Positions 21,913-34,100 of a stretch of DNA of 64,000 bases are shown in pieces (the first letter of the stretch is position 1; every line of letters starts with the position of its first letter). The position numbers and the translations under genes were made by a program. Origin of the DNA: Hippopus hippopus (taxonomy: Eukaryota > Mollusca > Bivalvia > Cardiida > Cardiidae); assembly GCA_946811185.2 (NCBI GenBank), contig OX328106.1, positions 47,070,311-47,134,310 of the forward strand, in the 5' to 3' direction. The notes beneath the pieces were generated by a model, which saw nothing but the letters and a program-made list of their open reading frames with translations, ran no database searches and was not told the origin of the DNA.

Positions 21913-23727
21913 AAAAACTGGTACAGTGAACCTCCGCTCGTTATATCTCGGCAGATTCCGTACCTGCATCTTTCAACAGGGTTCGCCCATTATCTTTCGC
22001 TAGGTGGCATTTTTCTAATACAGACTAACTGGGCATTCTGAGAACCGGACTACTTTTCAAAACGGCACCCGTTACTTCGAATTTCAAAATAACAATAACG
22101 TTTACTCAATGAACTCTACATGGTATGATTCATTGAGCTATGGTCAGCTAGCATGTAAACTATATGCACCAGTCATTTGTAAAAAAAAAAAACAGCCCCC
22201 TACAGGCTTGGATAATACTTTCGGTATAAGCCCAGACACTTCTTCTTAATAAGTCTGTGGAAAAACCCTGCACGAATCTTAGTTTCCCTTATGTCTATAT
22301 TTTGAAATTGTATTCAGAGATTTGCAGTAAAACAATAGAATTTGTGAAAAGTATTTTTCTCGTTTGAAATAATTAATTTTTTAAGAAATTTGGAGCGAAA
22401 AATAGGGTAGATTTTTCCACATATATATTGTTTATAGCCATTTTCTCCATTGCTACTTCTGCGGCGAGTGTTAATTTACATACCGCGTATTAATATTTAT
22501 CCTGTACAGGTTAGTGATGCGTCATAGCAGACAGGTCAAATCTTCGAAGAATATGACACGCGCAGACAACTGGGGTTTGCCAAATGACACAGAGTATTAC
22601 TCAGTGTCACCACAAGATCCTGTTGGACTTCGTTTGATTTTCGTTTATTTATCGTCGCCACCATTTGCCCACATGAAATTTAGTGTTTACTTTGTACGAG
22701 TTATTTCGTCGCCACCATTTGCCCTCATGAAATTTAGCTTTTACTTTGTACGAGTTTTTAAGTTAGTAGACACTGCATGTTAGCAAATAACTGGTGGCAT
22801 ACAAACTGATTAAAAAAAAAAAAAAAAAAAATACAAAGTATTTTCAGGTTTCCATTACAAGTTTTTGAGCATTTTTTTCCCCCCGAGCCGTAAACTTGTG
22901 GCATAGTGCTTGAACTTGTACTTCACAGCATTCTGGTCCATTCCCCGCTGGCCCTGAACTAGGTTGTTGTTCTGTTCTGGATAATCCTTGAGAAGCATGA
23001 ATGAGTCAGAGACACGTCTTCTTGGTTAATTTGTAGTCTCAATGAGATGCTACAGTGATTTTTTACGTATTTGGACGTTTATTGTGCACCGTACCGTCTC
23101 AAGTCCATCGTAAATCTTTCGGCAGCAAAGATAAAGTACTATACTGACTTTCTGTTTCGTCGGTTTAATCTGTATTGCAGCGAAATGCAATTAACTTTTA
23201 GAAACAAACATGACCAAAGACAAATTACTAAAGCTTTCATTACCTGAGAAACTTGTAGAAATCGCTTATATAACATGTAAATCTCTGAAAAAAACTGAAG
23301 AAATTTATCGTGTGTTGTGGCCATTTTGTGTTTTCGGGAACGTAAACAACTCGAGTAACAGATGAAAGGAACTGTTTTTTCTTATGTTCAGCGTTTAAAT
23401 TGAAAATATTTGTATCTCGTACGAAGGGTTATTGAATATGCAAGCAACAGGTATGTTCAAATCCTACTTTAATGCTGTATTTGTGAAATTATGAGAGTTC
23501 AAACTTGCGCACAAAATCTATACGAAGATTTCAACTGTATTTTTGGCGTAGCTGAATGCGTTGGCTTTTGACTTACTTCTTAGTACGGATTAAGAATGAA
23601 TAGATAGTAATTTGCAATTGGTATATGTTTGTTCGGTGCCCAACTAAAATGATATTTTCAATTCGATAGTAAAAACCCAAAAATTGTTACTTCAAAGTTA
23701 TGTTTTGGAGAATAATATGTCCTTCTT
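21913..23727. other. No gene identified; one short tandem duplication
   Basis: The only structure I see is a two-copy 54 bp direct repeat at 22652-22760 (TCGTCGCCACCATTTGCCC...TTTACTTTGTACGAG) and a poly-A tract at 22814. The 54 bp period keeps a short frame open, but I see no other sign of a gene. Confidence 0.5.
22652..22760 (+). repeat. 54 bp tandem duplication (two copies)
   Basis: Copies 22652-22705 and 22706-22760 differ at a few positions (CCCACATG versus CCCTCATG; TAGTGTTTAC versus TAGCTTTTAC). Confidence 0.75.
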
Positions 23728-23800
23728 GGACAGTGTAGATCCAAGATCAGACTGCACCTTTTGTGCAGTCTGATCCTGATTTACACTGTCCGCAAAAGGT
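23728..23800. repeat. Palindromic repeat, second TTAA-type family
   Basis: GGACAGTGTAGATCCAAGAT...GCAC and GTGC...TTACACTGTCC form a near-perfect hairpin. It is followed by AGCAGCCAAAGGGTTAA, a TTAA end like that of the MITE family. Confidence 0.65.
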
Positions 23801-23907
23801 CAATGAGTCGCGCTTAGCAGCCAAAGGGTTAAACTCGGAATTGTTACCTGTCTGTTTATTTTGCCGAGTTAATTCTGAAACTTTGTGTCAACCCAGGCTT
23901 TGAAAAT

Positions 23908-24089
23908 CACGGGTAGGAAACTTCATATTCGGAGCCAATGGCTCTGACGAGAACATGTGTTGGTCTTCCGTTTCTGAAAATATCGGCTATAAAATACCTG
24001 TTTTTTTGGTTATTTTTTCCAGCCGATATTTTCAGAAACGGAAGACCAACACATGCCATTGGCTCCGAATATGAAGTTTCCTACCCGTG
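23908..24089. repeat. Long inverted repeat with a 12-nt arm difference
   Basis: The left arm 23908-23988 (CACGGGTAGGAAACTTCATA...ATATCGGCT) is complementary to the right arm 24021-24089. They match perfectly except for about 12 extra bases (near TCTGACGAGAA) in the left arm. A 32 nt T-rich loop separates them. A second, smaller inverted pair (ACGGCCCCTAACTCAT / GAGTTAGGGCCGTAG) lies just outside, at 24097-24195. Confidence 0.85.
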
Positions 24090-24945
24090 AAATGTTTACG
24101 GCCCCTAACTCATCGGTAAACATCGACGTTTTCGTAAAGATTATTCGGCCAATCTCGGCAGATTCCGTCTTTTAATATGAGAGTTAGGGCCGTAGATTCA
24201 CTGACTCATCGGTTATGGTGTAAGGGGTAGAAAGACTCAAAGGATTTGTCCTCATTTAAAACTGGAAACAACAACAACGATTGCTTTGAAGTCGTCCAAA
24301 ACATGAAATACATTTTCTATCCGTCGTAATCTGTGCAACCTGGGAGCGTACATAGAGCCATCAGGAGCGACATTCTTCATGATGATACTAGAATTATGAT
24401 AGTTTCATAAAGTAAGGATGAAATGGATTAAAGGTTGGCTGAATACGAGTATAGATATATCTTTAAGTCAGAAACCGAGTCTGTTAGCAGATTTGAGCAA
24501 AACAAGTAAAGCTTTTTCGTGAAACCTGCCGCAGGATTTTAATAGATAACCCCAGGGCAACAACAACAACTCACATGCTCAAGTGAAGAGGCGTAAGATG
24601 TCTTATTTGTAGATCTAGGGTAATGGGTAAACTGTACTAGGGTGACTTGTTTAGAACAAGTAATTTAATCATTTACCAAATAATTCGGAGTTTAAATAAC
24701 TCTGAAGGAGGAGGCTTTTGGAAACAACGTGGCAATTGGAGAAAATGCTGCCTACATTTTCTCCTTTTCCCAACCACCTTTCAAAAAGCAAAGCCAGTCA
24801 ACTGAGTCAGACATAATTTGTTTTCAGCTAAAGCTTTTTATATGGACGAGCCTAGCATTTTGAGATCGAGTAAAGACTTAATCGGAAACACAGGTCAGGG
24901 TACTGCTGCCACTATTGAATAAACTAACACATAAGCTTGAAAGTG

Positions 24946-25165
24946 AGCTATGCTTTGTGGAAAGGAGGTTTAATGCATTTGCAAAAAAGCGTGCAGCTCA
25001 GGCAGGCTGACCTTAGTCAAAACTTTTTTGCTTTTGGTCAATTTTCTGCATGTTGAAGGACCATTCCACCAGTCTGTTGTTCCACAAAATGGATTTTACG
25101 GAACCATATTAACATCACTTGCTTGGTATGTTACATTACTGCCCCTTTTGCTGGAGCATGGCTCA
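24946..25165. repeat. Decayed copy of the 258 bp TIR element
   Basis: GTGGAAAGGAGGTTTAATGC...CAGGCAGGCTGACC...TTTTGCTGGAGCATGGCTCA resembles 14175-14432. Upstream, 24660-24880 is a decayed TTAA MITE; 24200-24660 shows nothing identifiable. Confidence 0.5.
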
Positions 25166-25186
25166 AGTATATATTCATAATCTTTA

Positions 25187-25415
25187 TTAACTCTTTACCA
25201 AACGACAAAATTTTAGACTTGTCCAAATTGGAAGCTTTTGCAGACAACAAATTAAATATGACTCAAATGATGAAATTTGTATGTGACAGGGTAGAAAACA
25301 ATGTGGGAAAAGGAGAAAATGCTGGTTACCAGCATTTTCTCCTTTACCCACAATGTTTTCAAAAGCTTTCTGCTCCAGGGTCATTAAAAGTCGGGACTGT
25401 GTGGTAAAGAGTTAA
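25187..25415. mobile_element. TTAA hairpin MITE, complete
   Basis: TTAACTCTTTACCAAACGAC to GTGTGGTAAAGAGTTAA, 229 bp. The hairpin is near-perfect, centred at about 25325. Confidence 0.87.
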
Positions 25416-25504
25416 CATAATATGTAAACAACAATGCTGAAATATATCAACACTTTAACTGATATACACATTGTAGATCAAAAAACATTCTCAAACGGTT
25501 AAAA

Positions 25505-26131
25505 ACTGGAGGCGCTTGAGCGCCTGTATCGCTCCACAGGCCTGATATTTCTATAATGGCGAAAGGAAGTTTTTAACAATTATCATTCAATCCTGCATTT
25601 TAGCTCACTGAAGAAACAATTTGGTAGACAACCACCATAGGAACTTACCTGCAAAACAACAATGAAATCCAATGAATAGTTTTAGAGAAGAAATTTTTCA
25701 AAGATTTTACTTTATACCATAAAAGGAAAATGAGTCTCCCATAAAAGCCATGTTTTTTGACAGATCATTTTTTTTTTTAAAAATTCTGTAAACCTGTATC
25801 TAAGGAACATTCCTGCAAAATAATAATGCTATCCAAATAGCGGTTTGGGAGGAGAAGATTTTTAAAGGTTTTTTACTTTGGTTGCCATGGCAACCAGAAT
25901 TCTTCATGGAACACAATTATTTGAAGGAATTTGAAAGAGGACCACCAAAGGAACATTCCTGTGAAATTTGGTAAAAATCCAGTCAATAGTTTCTGAGGAG
26001 AAGTTTTTTAAAGAAAAAGTTTACCGACGCACGCACGGACGAACGGACGAACAAACGGACGGACGGACGGACAGACGCACGACGGACACAACGCCATGAC
26101 AATAGCTCGCTGGCCTTCGGCCAATGGAGCT
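25505..26131 (+). mobile_element. Hairpin-ended element, copy 1 of 3
   Basis: The head hairpin is GGAGGCGCTTGAGCGCCTG. The body includes TTGCCATGGCAACCAGAATT. The tail is (GGAC)n at about 26034-26072, then GACGGACACAACGCCATGAC and a terminal hairpin TAGCTCGCTGGCC/GGCCAATGGAGCTA. No open reading frame of note. Confidence 0.78.
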
Positions 26132-26610
26132 AACAACAATGAAATCCAATGAATAGTTTTAGAGAAGAAATTTTTCAAAGATTTTACTTTATACCATAAA
26201 AGGAAAATGAGTCTCCCATAAAAGCCATGTTTTTTGACAGATCTTTTTTTTTTTAAGGAATTCTGTAAACCTGTATCTAAGGAACATTCCTGCAAAATAA
26301 TAATGCTATCCAAATAGCGGTTTGGGAGGAGAAGATTTTTAAAGGTTTTTTACTTTGGTTGCCATGGCAACCAGAATTCTTCATGGAACACAATTATTTG
26401 AAGGAATTTGAAAGAGGACCACCAAAGGAAAATTCCTGTGAAATTTGGTAAAAATCCAGTCAATAGTTTCTGAGGAGAAGTTTTTTAAAGAAAAAGTTTA
26501 CGGACGCACGCATGAACGGACGGACGGACAGACGGACGGACGGACGGACGGACGCACGACGGACACAACGCCATGACAATAGCTCTCTGGCCTTTGGCCG
26601 GTGGAGCTAA
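26132..26610 (+). mobile_element. Hairpin-ended element, copy 2 of 3 (5' truncated)
   Basis: Nearly identical to copies 1 and 3 but lacks the first ~150 bp. It starts directly at ACAACAATGAAATCCAATGA after the terminal hairpin of copy 1. The GGAC tail and terminal hairpin are present. Confidence 0.78.
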
Positions 26611-27228
26611 AAACTAGAGGCGCTTGAGCGCCTGTATCGCTCCACAGGCCTGATATTTCTATAATGGCGAAAGGAAGTTTTTAACAATTATCATTCAATC
26701 CTGCATTTTAGCTCACTGAAGAAACAATTTGGTAGACAACCACCATAGGAACTTACCTGCAAAACAACAATGAAATCCAATGAATAGTTTTAGAGAAGAA
26801 ATTTTTCAAAGATTTTACTTTATACCATAAAAGGAAAATGAGTCTCCCATAAAAGCCATGTTTTTTGACAGATCATTTTTTTTTTAAGGAATTCTGTAAA
26901 CCTGTATCTAAGGAACATTCCTGCAAAATAATAATGCTATCCAAATAGCGGTTTGGGAGGAGAAGATTTTTAAAGGTTTTTTACTTTGGTTGCCATGGCA
27001 ACCAGAATTCTTCATGGAACACAATTATTTGAAGGAATTTGAAAGAGGACCACCAAAGGAACATTCCTGTGAAATTTGGTAAAAATCCAGTCAATAGTTT
27101 CTGAGGAGAAGTTTTTTAAAGAAAAAGTTTACGGACGCACGCACGGACGAACGAACGGACGAACGAATGGACGGACGACGGACACAACGCCATGACAATA
27201 GCTCACTGGCCTTCGGCCAGTGGAGCTA
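26611..27228 (+). mobile_element. Hairpin-ended element, copy 3 of 3
   Basis: Full-length, nearly identical to copy 1, with the head GGAGGCGCTTGAGCGCCTG and a terminal hairpin GCTCACTGGCC/GGCCAGTGGAGC. The near identity of the three copies points to a recent local duplication. Confidence 0.78.
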
Positions 27229-27369
27229 ACAAGAAAAAGACATGTAGCTGTATGTAAGCTAGTGTGCAGTTGAATCCATGTGAATTTAATTACGGTAAAG
27301 AAAATCTTCAAAGTAAAGAATTTATTAGTTGATTCATGCTTTTCAAATTTTCTTCCGCAAATTTAGCTC

Positions 27370-27790
27370 GATCCTTTACCACACAATCCCAAGTTTTAAC
27401 AACGCTGATAAGGAAGCTTCTGAAAACACTGGTGGAAAAGGAGAAAATGCTGGTAACCAGAATTTTCTCCTTTTCACACAGTGTTTTCTACCCTTTCAAA
27501 GAAAAAAAAAAAAAAAACCCAAACATCATTTGAGCCTCATTAGTTTTCTTGTCTGCAAATGCTTATAAAATGGACATGTATAAAATTTTATCAAGCTTTT
27601 TGTTGTCTGACTGTTGTGTCTGAAAGTTTGTCCTTTAACCCTTTACCACACAATTCTGACTTTTAACGACCCTCAGAAAGAAAAGCTTTCTGAAACATTA
27701 TGGGAAAAGGAGAAAAAGCTAGTAACCAGCCATTTTGTACTTTTCCCACAATGTTTTCTAACTTTTACAGGACAAAAACTATCAATTGAA
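27370..27790. repeat. Two TTAA MITEs, second truncated
   Basis: One copy spans about 27370-27600, with the left end CCTTTACCACACAATCCC and a hairpin at 27428-27480. Another starts at TTAA 27635 and is cut off near 27790, where AAAACAAGAGCCATGTTGAC, the head of a hairpin-ended repeat, begins. Confidence 0.65.
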
Positions 27791-28774
27791 AAAAAAACAA
27801 GAGCCATGTTGACATGGCCATCCCTTGCCGAATGCTTGCTCAATAGAAGATGAGTGTCTTGTAGGTTGGTTTAAAGGCTAAAACAGCTAGATTTCAGAAT
27901 TATTTTCTAGCATTGCACAATACAAAGTACGATAAAAACATAAACAAGGTACACTTTTTTTAGTCTCACATTAATACCTTTTATGGTTTTCCAGTTATGC
28001 TCCGGACAAAATTATGAAAGTATGAAAAATAACAAAGGGCAATAATTCCAAAATTATGCAATCAAGAGTTATGGTTCTTGTACACTGAACTTGTCCTCAA
28101 TGTCATCTATCAACCTGTGAAGTTTCATGTTTCTATCTCATGTAGTTTTCAAGTTATGGTCTGGACAAAATTAAAGTAAACAAGCAATTTTGTTGAAATG
28201 ATATCCCCCACCGAAAAAGACCTTTTTTGATACAAACATATTAGAGGTATTGTGTGTTGCATGAACATGTGGCCTTTTTGTTAATGGTCCATGATAAAAT
28301 TACACATTAAGCCCCTTTTTTCCATGGCACAGCATTTCATTAAATGAAAAATATATAAGCAGTCCATAATGAGATTATACATTAAGTCCCCTTTTACCAT
28401 AACATGGCATTTCATTAAATGAAAACAAATGATAAAAATATACATCAAGCCCCCTTTTTCCATGACACGTCATTATATATAAAAGAAAATTGTATCAACG
28501 GACTATCCCAAGGAAGACATGCATGAAGTTTCATAAATATTCGATTTCTGTCTAGGCGGACGAATGGGCGAACTAACTGTTAGTGGTCCATAATGAAATT
28601 ATACATTTAGCCCCCTTTTTTCATGACATGGCATTTCATGAAATAAAATCAAATAACTATTGTCTGTGGCTTAATAAAGATGAAGTTTAATTACATTTTG
28701 TCCTGTAGTGAAAGAGATATTGGTCCATAATGAAAATATTTGTCAAGCCCCCTTTTTCCATGACATGACATTTA
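27790..28774 (+). repeat. Hairpin-headed tandem-repeat DNA
   Basis: The head AAGAGCCATGTTGACATGGC is followed by one ~130 bp unit related to 30250-30900. Then come several ~150 bp units built on TTAATGGTCCATGATAAAAT, AAGCCCCCTTTTTCCATGAC and CATTTCATTAAATGAAAA (28270-28770). No gene is seen. Confidence 0.55.
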
Positions 28775-30262
28775 ATGAACAAGAGCGGCAAATTGTCGCA
28801 AGATACGCCCGTCCCACCGCCAGTTGTCGAGGGGGGATAATAATCGTAAAGGGCAGGTAGAGGAAAATAGTAGTGCAGCAGAAATCATGTAAGTGATTGA
28901 AATAGGCATGAATGTCTCCTCTAATGTTAAGGAAACATGCATATAAAGTTTCAGGTCATTCCAACATGAAAAGACAAAGTTGTATTGTAGAGAAGCATGA
29001 AAAGCTGAAAAAAAAAAAATAATGAATAGGGAATAATTCCAAAAGGGCATTAGGTAAGGTTACGGCTCCAGTGCATTACACTTTTGGTAACTGCAACAAA
29101 CATGTTTACCAAGTCTCAAGTCAATTTGACCTGAGGTGACAAAGTTCTGTTCCGGACAAGCAAGAAATACTGTAAAAATGAAGATCAAAGTGGAATTACT
29201 CAAAATCCGCCCTAGGTAGAGTTGTTGTTCTTGCACACTGTACTCCGTAATATTGCAACAAACATGCATACCAAGTCTGAAGTCGTTCTGACTTGAGATG
29301 ACAAAGTTATATTCCAGACAAGCACCAAATGCTGTAAAAATTACGATCAAAGGGAAATAACTCAAAGACAGCACGAGGTAGAGTTACAATTCTTGCGCAC
29401 TGCACTTCCAAATATTGCAATAAATAAGCATACCATATTTCAAATCATTCCTACTTAAGATGACAAAGTTATGCTCCGGACAAGCAAGAAATGCTATAAA
29501 AATGAAGATCTAAGGGGGAATAAATTAAAATTCGTGCTAGGAAGAGTTATGGTTCTTGTGCACGGCACTCCATAATTTTTCAACAATCATGCATACCAAA
29601 TTTGAAGATGTTCAGACTTAACATGAAAAAGTTTTATTCCGGACAAGCAGAAAATGCTGTAAAAATGACGATCAAATAACTCATAAGACAGCACAAGGTA
29701 GAGTTATGGTTCTTTCGCACTGCACTCTGTATTATTGCAACAAACACAAATGACAAGTTTCAAGTCAATCGGACTGGAGATGACAAAGTTATGCTCCGGG
29801 CAAGCAGAAAATGCTTTAAAAATGATGATCAAAGGGAAATAACTCAATGACAGCACAAGGTAGAGTTAAGGTTCTTTTGCACTGCCCTCTGTATTATTGC
29901 AATAAACACAAATGCCAAGTTTCAAGCCAATCGGACTGGAGATGACAAAGTTATGCTCTGGACAAGCAGAAAATGCTGTAAAAATGAAGACTGAAAACAA
30001 CAAAAATTCACTCAACCGCGTAACTTAAAATCACTCCCAGTCGGCCATTTTGCATCAAATCAAGAAAACAAAAAAAGTATCTCGGCGGAATGGGTTATTG
30101 TACACACATATAAAGTTTCATGAAATTCTGTCCAATGGTATTGGAGATATTCTCCCGGACGGACACACGGACGGACGGATGGACAGAAGGAAGGACGGAA
30201 GGATGGACGGATGGACGGACAACGCTAAAACTGTATCCCCCCACCTTTGGCTGGGGATAGAA
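28775..30262 (+). mobile_element. Hairpin-ended tandem-repeat element, ~1.5 kb
   Basis: The head is CAAGAGCGGCAAATTGTCGC. About six ~150 bp units follow (GCACTGCACTCTGTATTATT, GATGACAAAGTTATGCTCCG, AAAGGGAAATAACTCAA). The tail is a GGACGGACGGATGGACAGA-type array at 30159-30225, with a terminal hairpin TATCCCCCCACCTTT/GGCTGGGGATA. The reverse-orientation relative is at 55195-56030. Confidence 0.72.
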
Positions 30263-30948
30263 AAAAAAAGGGCAATAAATCCTAAACTATGCAACCAAGA
30301 GTAATGGTTCTTGTGCACTGCACTTTTTCTCAATGTGATCTATGCACCTGTGAAGTATCATGTTTACACCTCGAATAATTTTTGAGTTATGCTCCGGAAA
30401 AAAAATTTATGTTTGATAAATAACAAAGGGCAATAACTCCTAAAGCATGGCAGTGAAAGTTATGGTTCTTGTACACTGCACTTCTCCTCAATGTCATCTA
30501 TCAACCTGTGAAGTTTCACGTTTATATCTTATGTAGTTTTCAAGATATGCTCTAGACAAAATTTAAGTATGAAAAATAACAAAGGGCAATAACTCCTAAA
30601 TTAAGCAATCCAGAGTTATAATTCTTGTGCACTGCACTTCTCCTTGATAAGATCTATAAGCTTGTGAAGTTTTGTGTTTATATCTTGTGTAGTTTTCAAG
30701 TTATGTTCTGGACAAAATTTAAGTAAGAGAAATAACAAAGGGCAATAACTCCTAAATTATGCAATCCAGAGTTATGGTTCTTGTGCACTGCACTTCTCCT
30801 TGATGAGATCTATCTACGTGTGAAGTTTCATGTTTACACCTCTTATAGTTCTTGAGTTATACTCCGGATAAAAAGTGGGACGGACGGATGGACAGACAGA
30901 CGGCTACTATTACCATATCCCCCGCCGCCTTTCGGCAGGGGATAAAAA
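30263..30948 (+). repeat. Tandem ~130 bp repeat array with GGAC tail and terminal hairpin
   Basis: Four to five units (AAAGGGCAATAACTCCTAAA, GTTCTTGTGCACTGCACTTC, CTGTGAAGTTTCATGTTTA) end in GGGACGGACGGATGGACAGA, then the hairpin TATCCCCCGCCGCC/GGCAGGGGATA. Between it and the stop of the one-module gene (30950-31126) lies a decayed MITE right end. Confidence 0.7.
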
Positions 30949-31126
30949 CTGAATTGTTCTCTTACAAATTCCTGCAATATGGACGAGTCTCAAATTTGGC
31001 CATGCGGTAAAGAGTTACACTGCGCATCTAGACATCTAACAACATATGAACCATAATGAATATGTTGTAAACAAATGCTTTCAAATTGGACAAGTTCAAA
31101 ATTTTGTTATCTGGTGCAGAGTTTAT

Positions 31127-34100
31127 CTACATCACTGTTTCGTCTGAAAGCGAGTCCTTAAACTCCTCACCAAGACATTCCACAATATGTCTCAAATAGG
31201 AATATTCCAGCTTGTACTGCTTTCCACATTTTTTACACTGATAGTTAAAACTTGTAGAAGCTTTATGTTTTTCCAAGTGCTTTTTCAACCATTTTGAACG
31301 AACAAAAAGTCCACAGATATCACATGACACACCATCCATCTTGTGAGATGACATGTGCTGATCTAACAAAAATTTGTCTGAAAAACTAATATCACATAGT
31401 GAACAATTTGAAACAAAATTTTCAGATCGATGTGAAGCCTGGTGGGCAAGTAGAGTCGCCTCCCCTTTCATAACAGCACCGCAAGTTTCACAAACAAAAT
31501 TTTTACAATTTCCTACTGAACTCCTGGGGGTTGTTTTACTTACAGCTTTGACATGTTCAAAAATCTCCAGCCCAATTTCTACCCCTTCTGCCAAATTGTA
31601 CCTGGATAAAAAGTTTTGTCTTTCTTCCTTGTTTAGATGCTGTAAGTGATGGATCTGGAGGTCAACTTTGTCTTTAAAAAGCAATTCACATTTTCTACAC
31701 TGAACATTTTCTTCTTTTGGCTCAGTATGGCAGTTTTGGTAATGTCTGGTCAGTTGAGCATTAGATATGTATTTCTTGTCACATTTTTCACATTCAAATG
31801 GATAGTACTTAAGATGCAAGCGAAGATGGGTACTAAGGTGGCCTGCTTGGTTGAAAGTTTTGCCACATTTGTCACATTTATGAGGTCTTTCCTTTGTGTG
31901 GATTCGCTTATGGATTGATAATTTGTCTGGAGTGTGAAACCCAGATCCACAGACTTCACACTGATACTTTCGTAGATTGTTTGGCAGATGTGTTTTAGCA
32001 TGAAAGTTACGTGCCTTTTTGGTTGGGAATCTTTTTTTACAGATTGAACATTCAAAAGCAAACTCCACTGATCTCTCTTCATAATAATTCAAAGAGACTT
32101 TAATATGCATGTTTTGATTAGCAGTACTCTCCAGTGAGTTCTCAAAGTCCCTATTGATAGATCCTTTGATTTTATCTGTATTTTGAATCTCCCGTTGTGG
32201 GCGACGCTGAGTTGACAGCTTGTTTTTATTGCTTGTTTCTGGTTCTTTTTTAACTCCTTCCGTATTTTTGATAGAATCTTTTTGACTTTCATCCTGGAAA
32301 TACTCCGTGTTTTTTTCATGTTCAATAATTTCAAAGGTCTCATTTGTTGTTTGATATTCCTCCACCATTTCTGTGCCAGTATTTTCCAGTATGGAGTAAT
32401 CACCACTCTGAACTACAGTGTTGAGTATCTCCTCATTGTCAGTAAGCTGTATCTGCTCTCCCGTCTCATCTAATACATACACTATGATCTCATTTCCTGC
32501 CTGATCTACAAATCGGATAGGATTTCTAACAGTGTCAGTCATTGAGGCTCCTTGTATATCACAACTTTCTACTACTTCTTCCACACTGGTTTCATCCACA
32601 AGAACCTTATCCAACTCCGAGTTTCTATATTCAGAATCATTAATTTCACATTTTTCAGAAATGATGATACGAGCATCAGTGATATCTCCATGTGACATAC
32701 CAGTAACAATTGTTTCAGTGTTATCACTCTGATAACTTTCACTTGCTTGTAAAGCATCTCCACCACCTGTTCTATCAGGTTGGCTTTCCTCCACAATGAA
32801 ATGGTAGTCTACAGCATCTGTCTCTTCCTCTTTAGTATTTTCATCAACCTTCTGCTCAACCCCATCATCAAGACTTTCCTGTTCGTTGCCAACTGTCTCG
32901 AGGTCTATTTCACCAGTATGTCTAAAGCCTTCCACACTTTTGTCTAGTTCCTCTATAGCCAGAGTTGTAACATTGTCATTTCCATCATCTGTGGCTTGAA
33001 CTATAACCTCTCTAAATGGAACACCTGAGGCCATGTGTGTTAACTGTTCGGCTATTAGAATAAGTTCACCTTCATTGTTAATATCTTCCTCCATTTTGTA
33101 TTGTTCTGTATAAATAATTGAATCACTTTCAGATTTTGTCTGTAATGGTAATTCATCCTCTTCTTCTATATACTCATACTGTTTCATAAGAAATTTGGTA
33201 CTCCAGTCATTAGAGTATTCATATAGCTTTTGCTTGTTCATTGTAGAAAAAGAATTATTACTGTACTTAAAAAGCTCAGAAGCCTGAAAATGATTATTCT
33301 CTTCCTTGTGGAAATATAAACTGGGAAAAGTTTTGAACAGCATTCCACATTCATCACACGAAAAGTGATCCTCATTTTCATGTGTGTGATAGTGAGCAAT
33401 AAGCTTGCCTTTGGCGAACATTAAACCACAAAAATTGCATTTCAAAGGTGGTAAATCATCTCTAAGTTTCTCAAGACAGGTTGAAAGATGAGTCAAGAAT
33501 GGGAAGAAATTTTGGAAAGCCATTGTACATTCTTTAACTGGACATTTGTATGGCAGAACTTCACAGTGTGTGCTGACATGAGCTTTCAAATTTGACCGAA
33601 TTTTAAATTGTTTACTGCATATTCTGCACTTGTAAGAGGGTTTACCATGGTATAAAAGATGCTGCCTTACGTGAGCTAACTGTCTATAACGTTTATTACA
33701 TATCTTACATCTATACGGCTTTGAATTGGTGTGAAGACGCATATGGGCATGAAGGCCTGACCCTATTGCAAAGCCACGCCCACAGATGTGACACACAAAC
33801 TTTCTGTCAGTCTCATTTAGATGGACACTACGAATGTGCTGATTTGCACTTTTGACCCGACCAAATCTCTTATGGCAGAGATGACACCCATATGGTAGAC
33901 CTGAAGGATGATCTTCTTCAAATAGTTTATGTTGTTTATATAAGTCTTTTGATTTACAGTTGGTTATGGCGGCAACTGTTTCATGTCTCGGCAATGTAAT
34001 AGTTGTATGCTTCGACATGTGCACTCTGAGTGATTTCTTCTCACTAAATGTCTCATTACAATAGAGACACTTGTACACACTTGCTTCTTTATGTTTTCTC

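Noticed and set aside
26008..26100. Open frames rich in repeated VRPSVRPF residues (also 27129-27311)
   Set aside because: They are translations of the GGAC repeat tail of the hairpin-ended elements.
28772..29374. Minus-strand frames encoding hydrophobic peptides
   Set aside because: They lie in ~150 bp tandem repeat units that also occur at 55195-55950; no gene signals.
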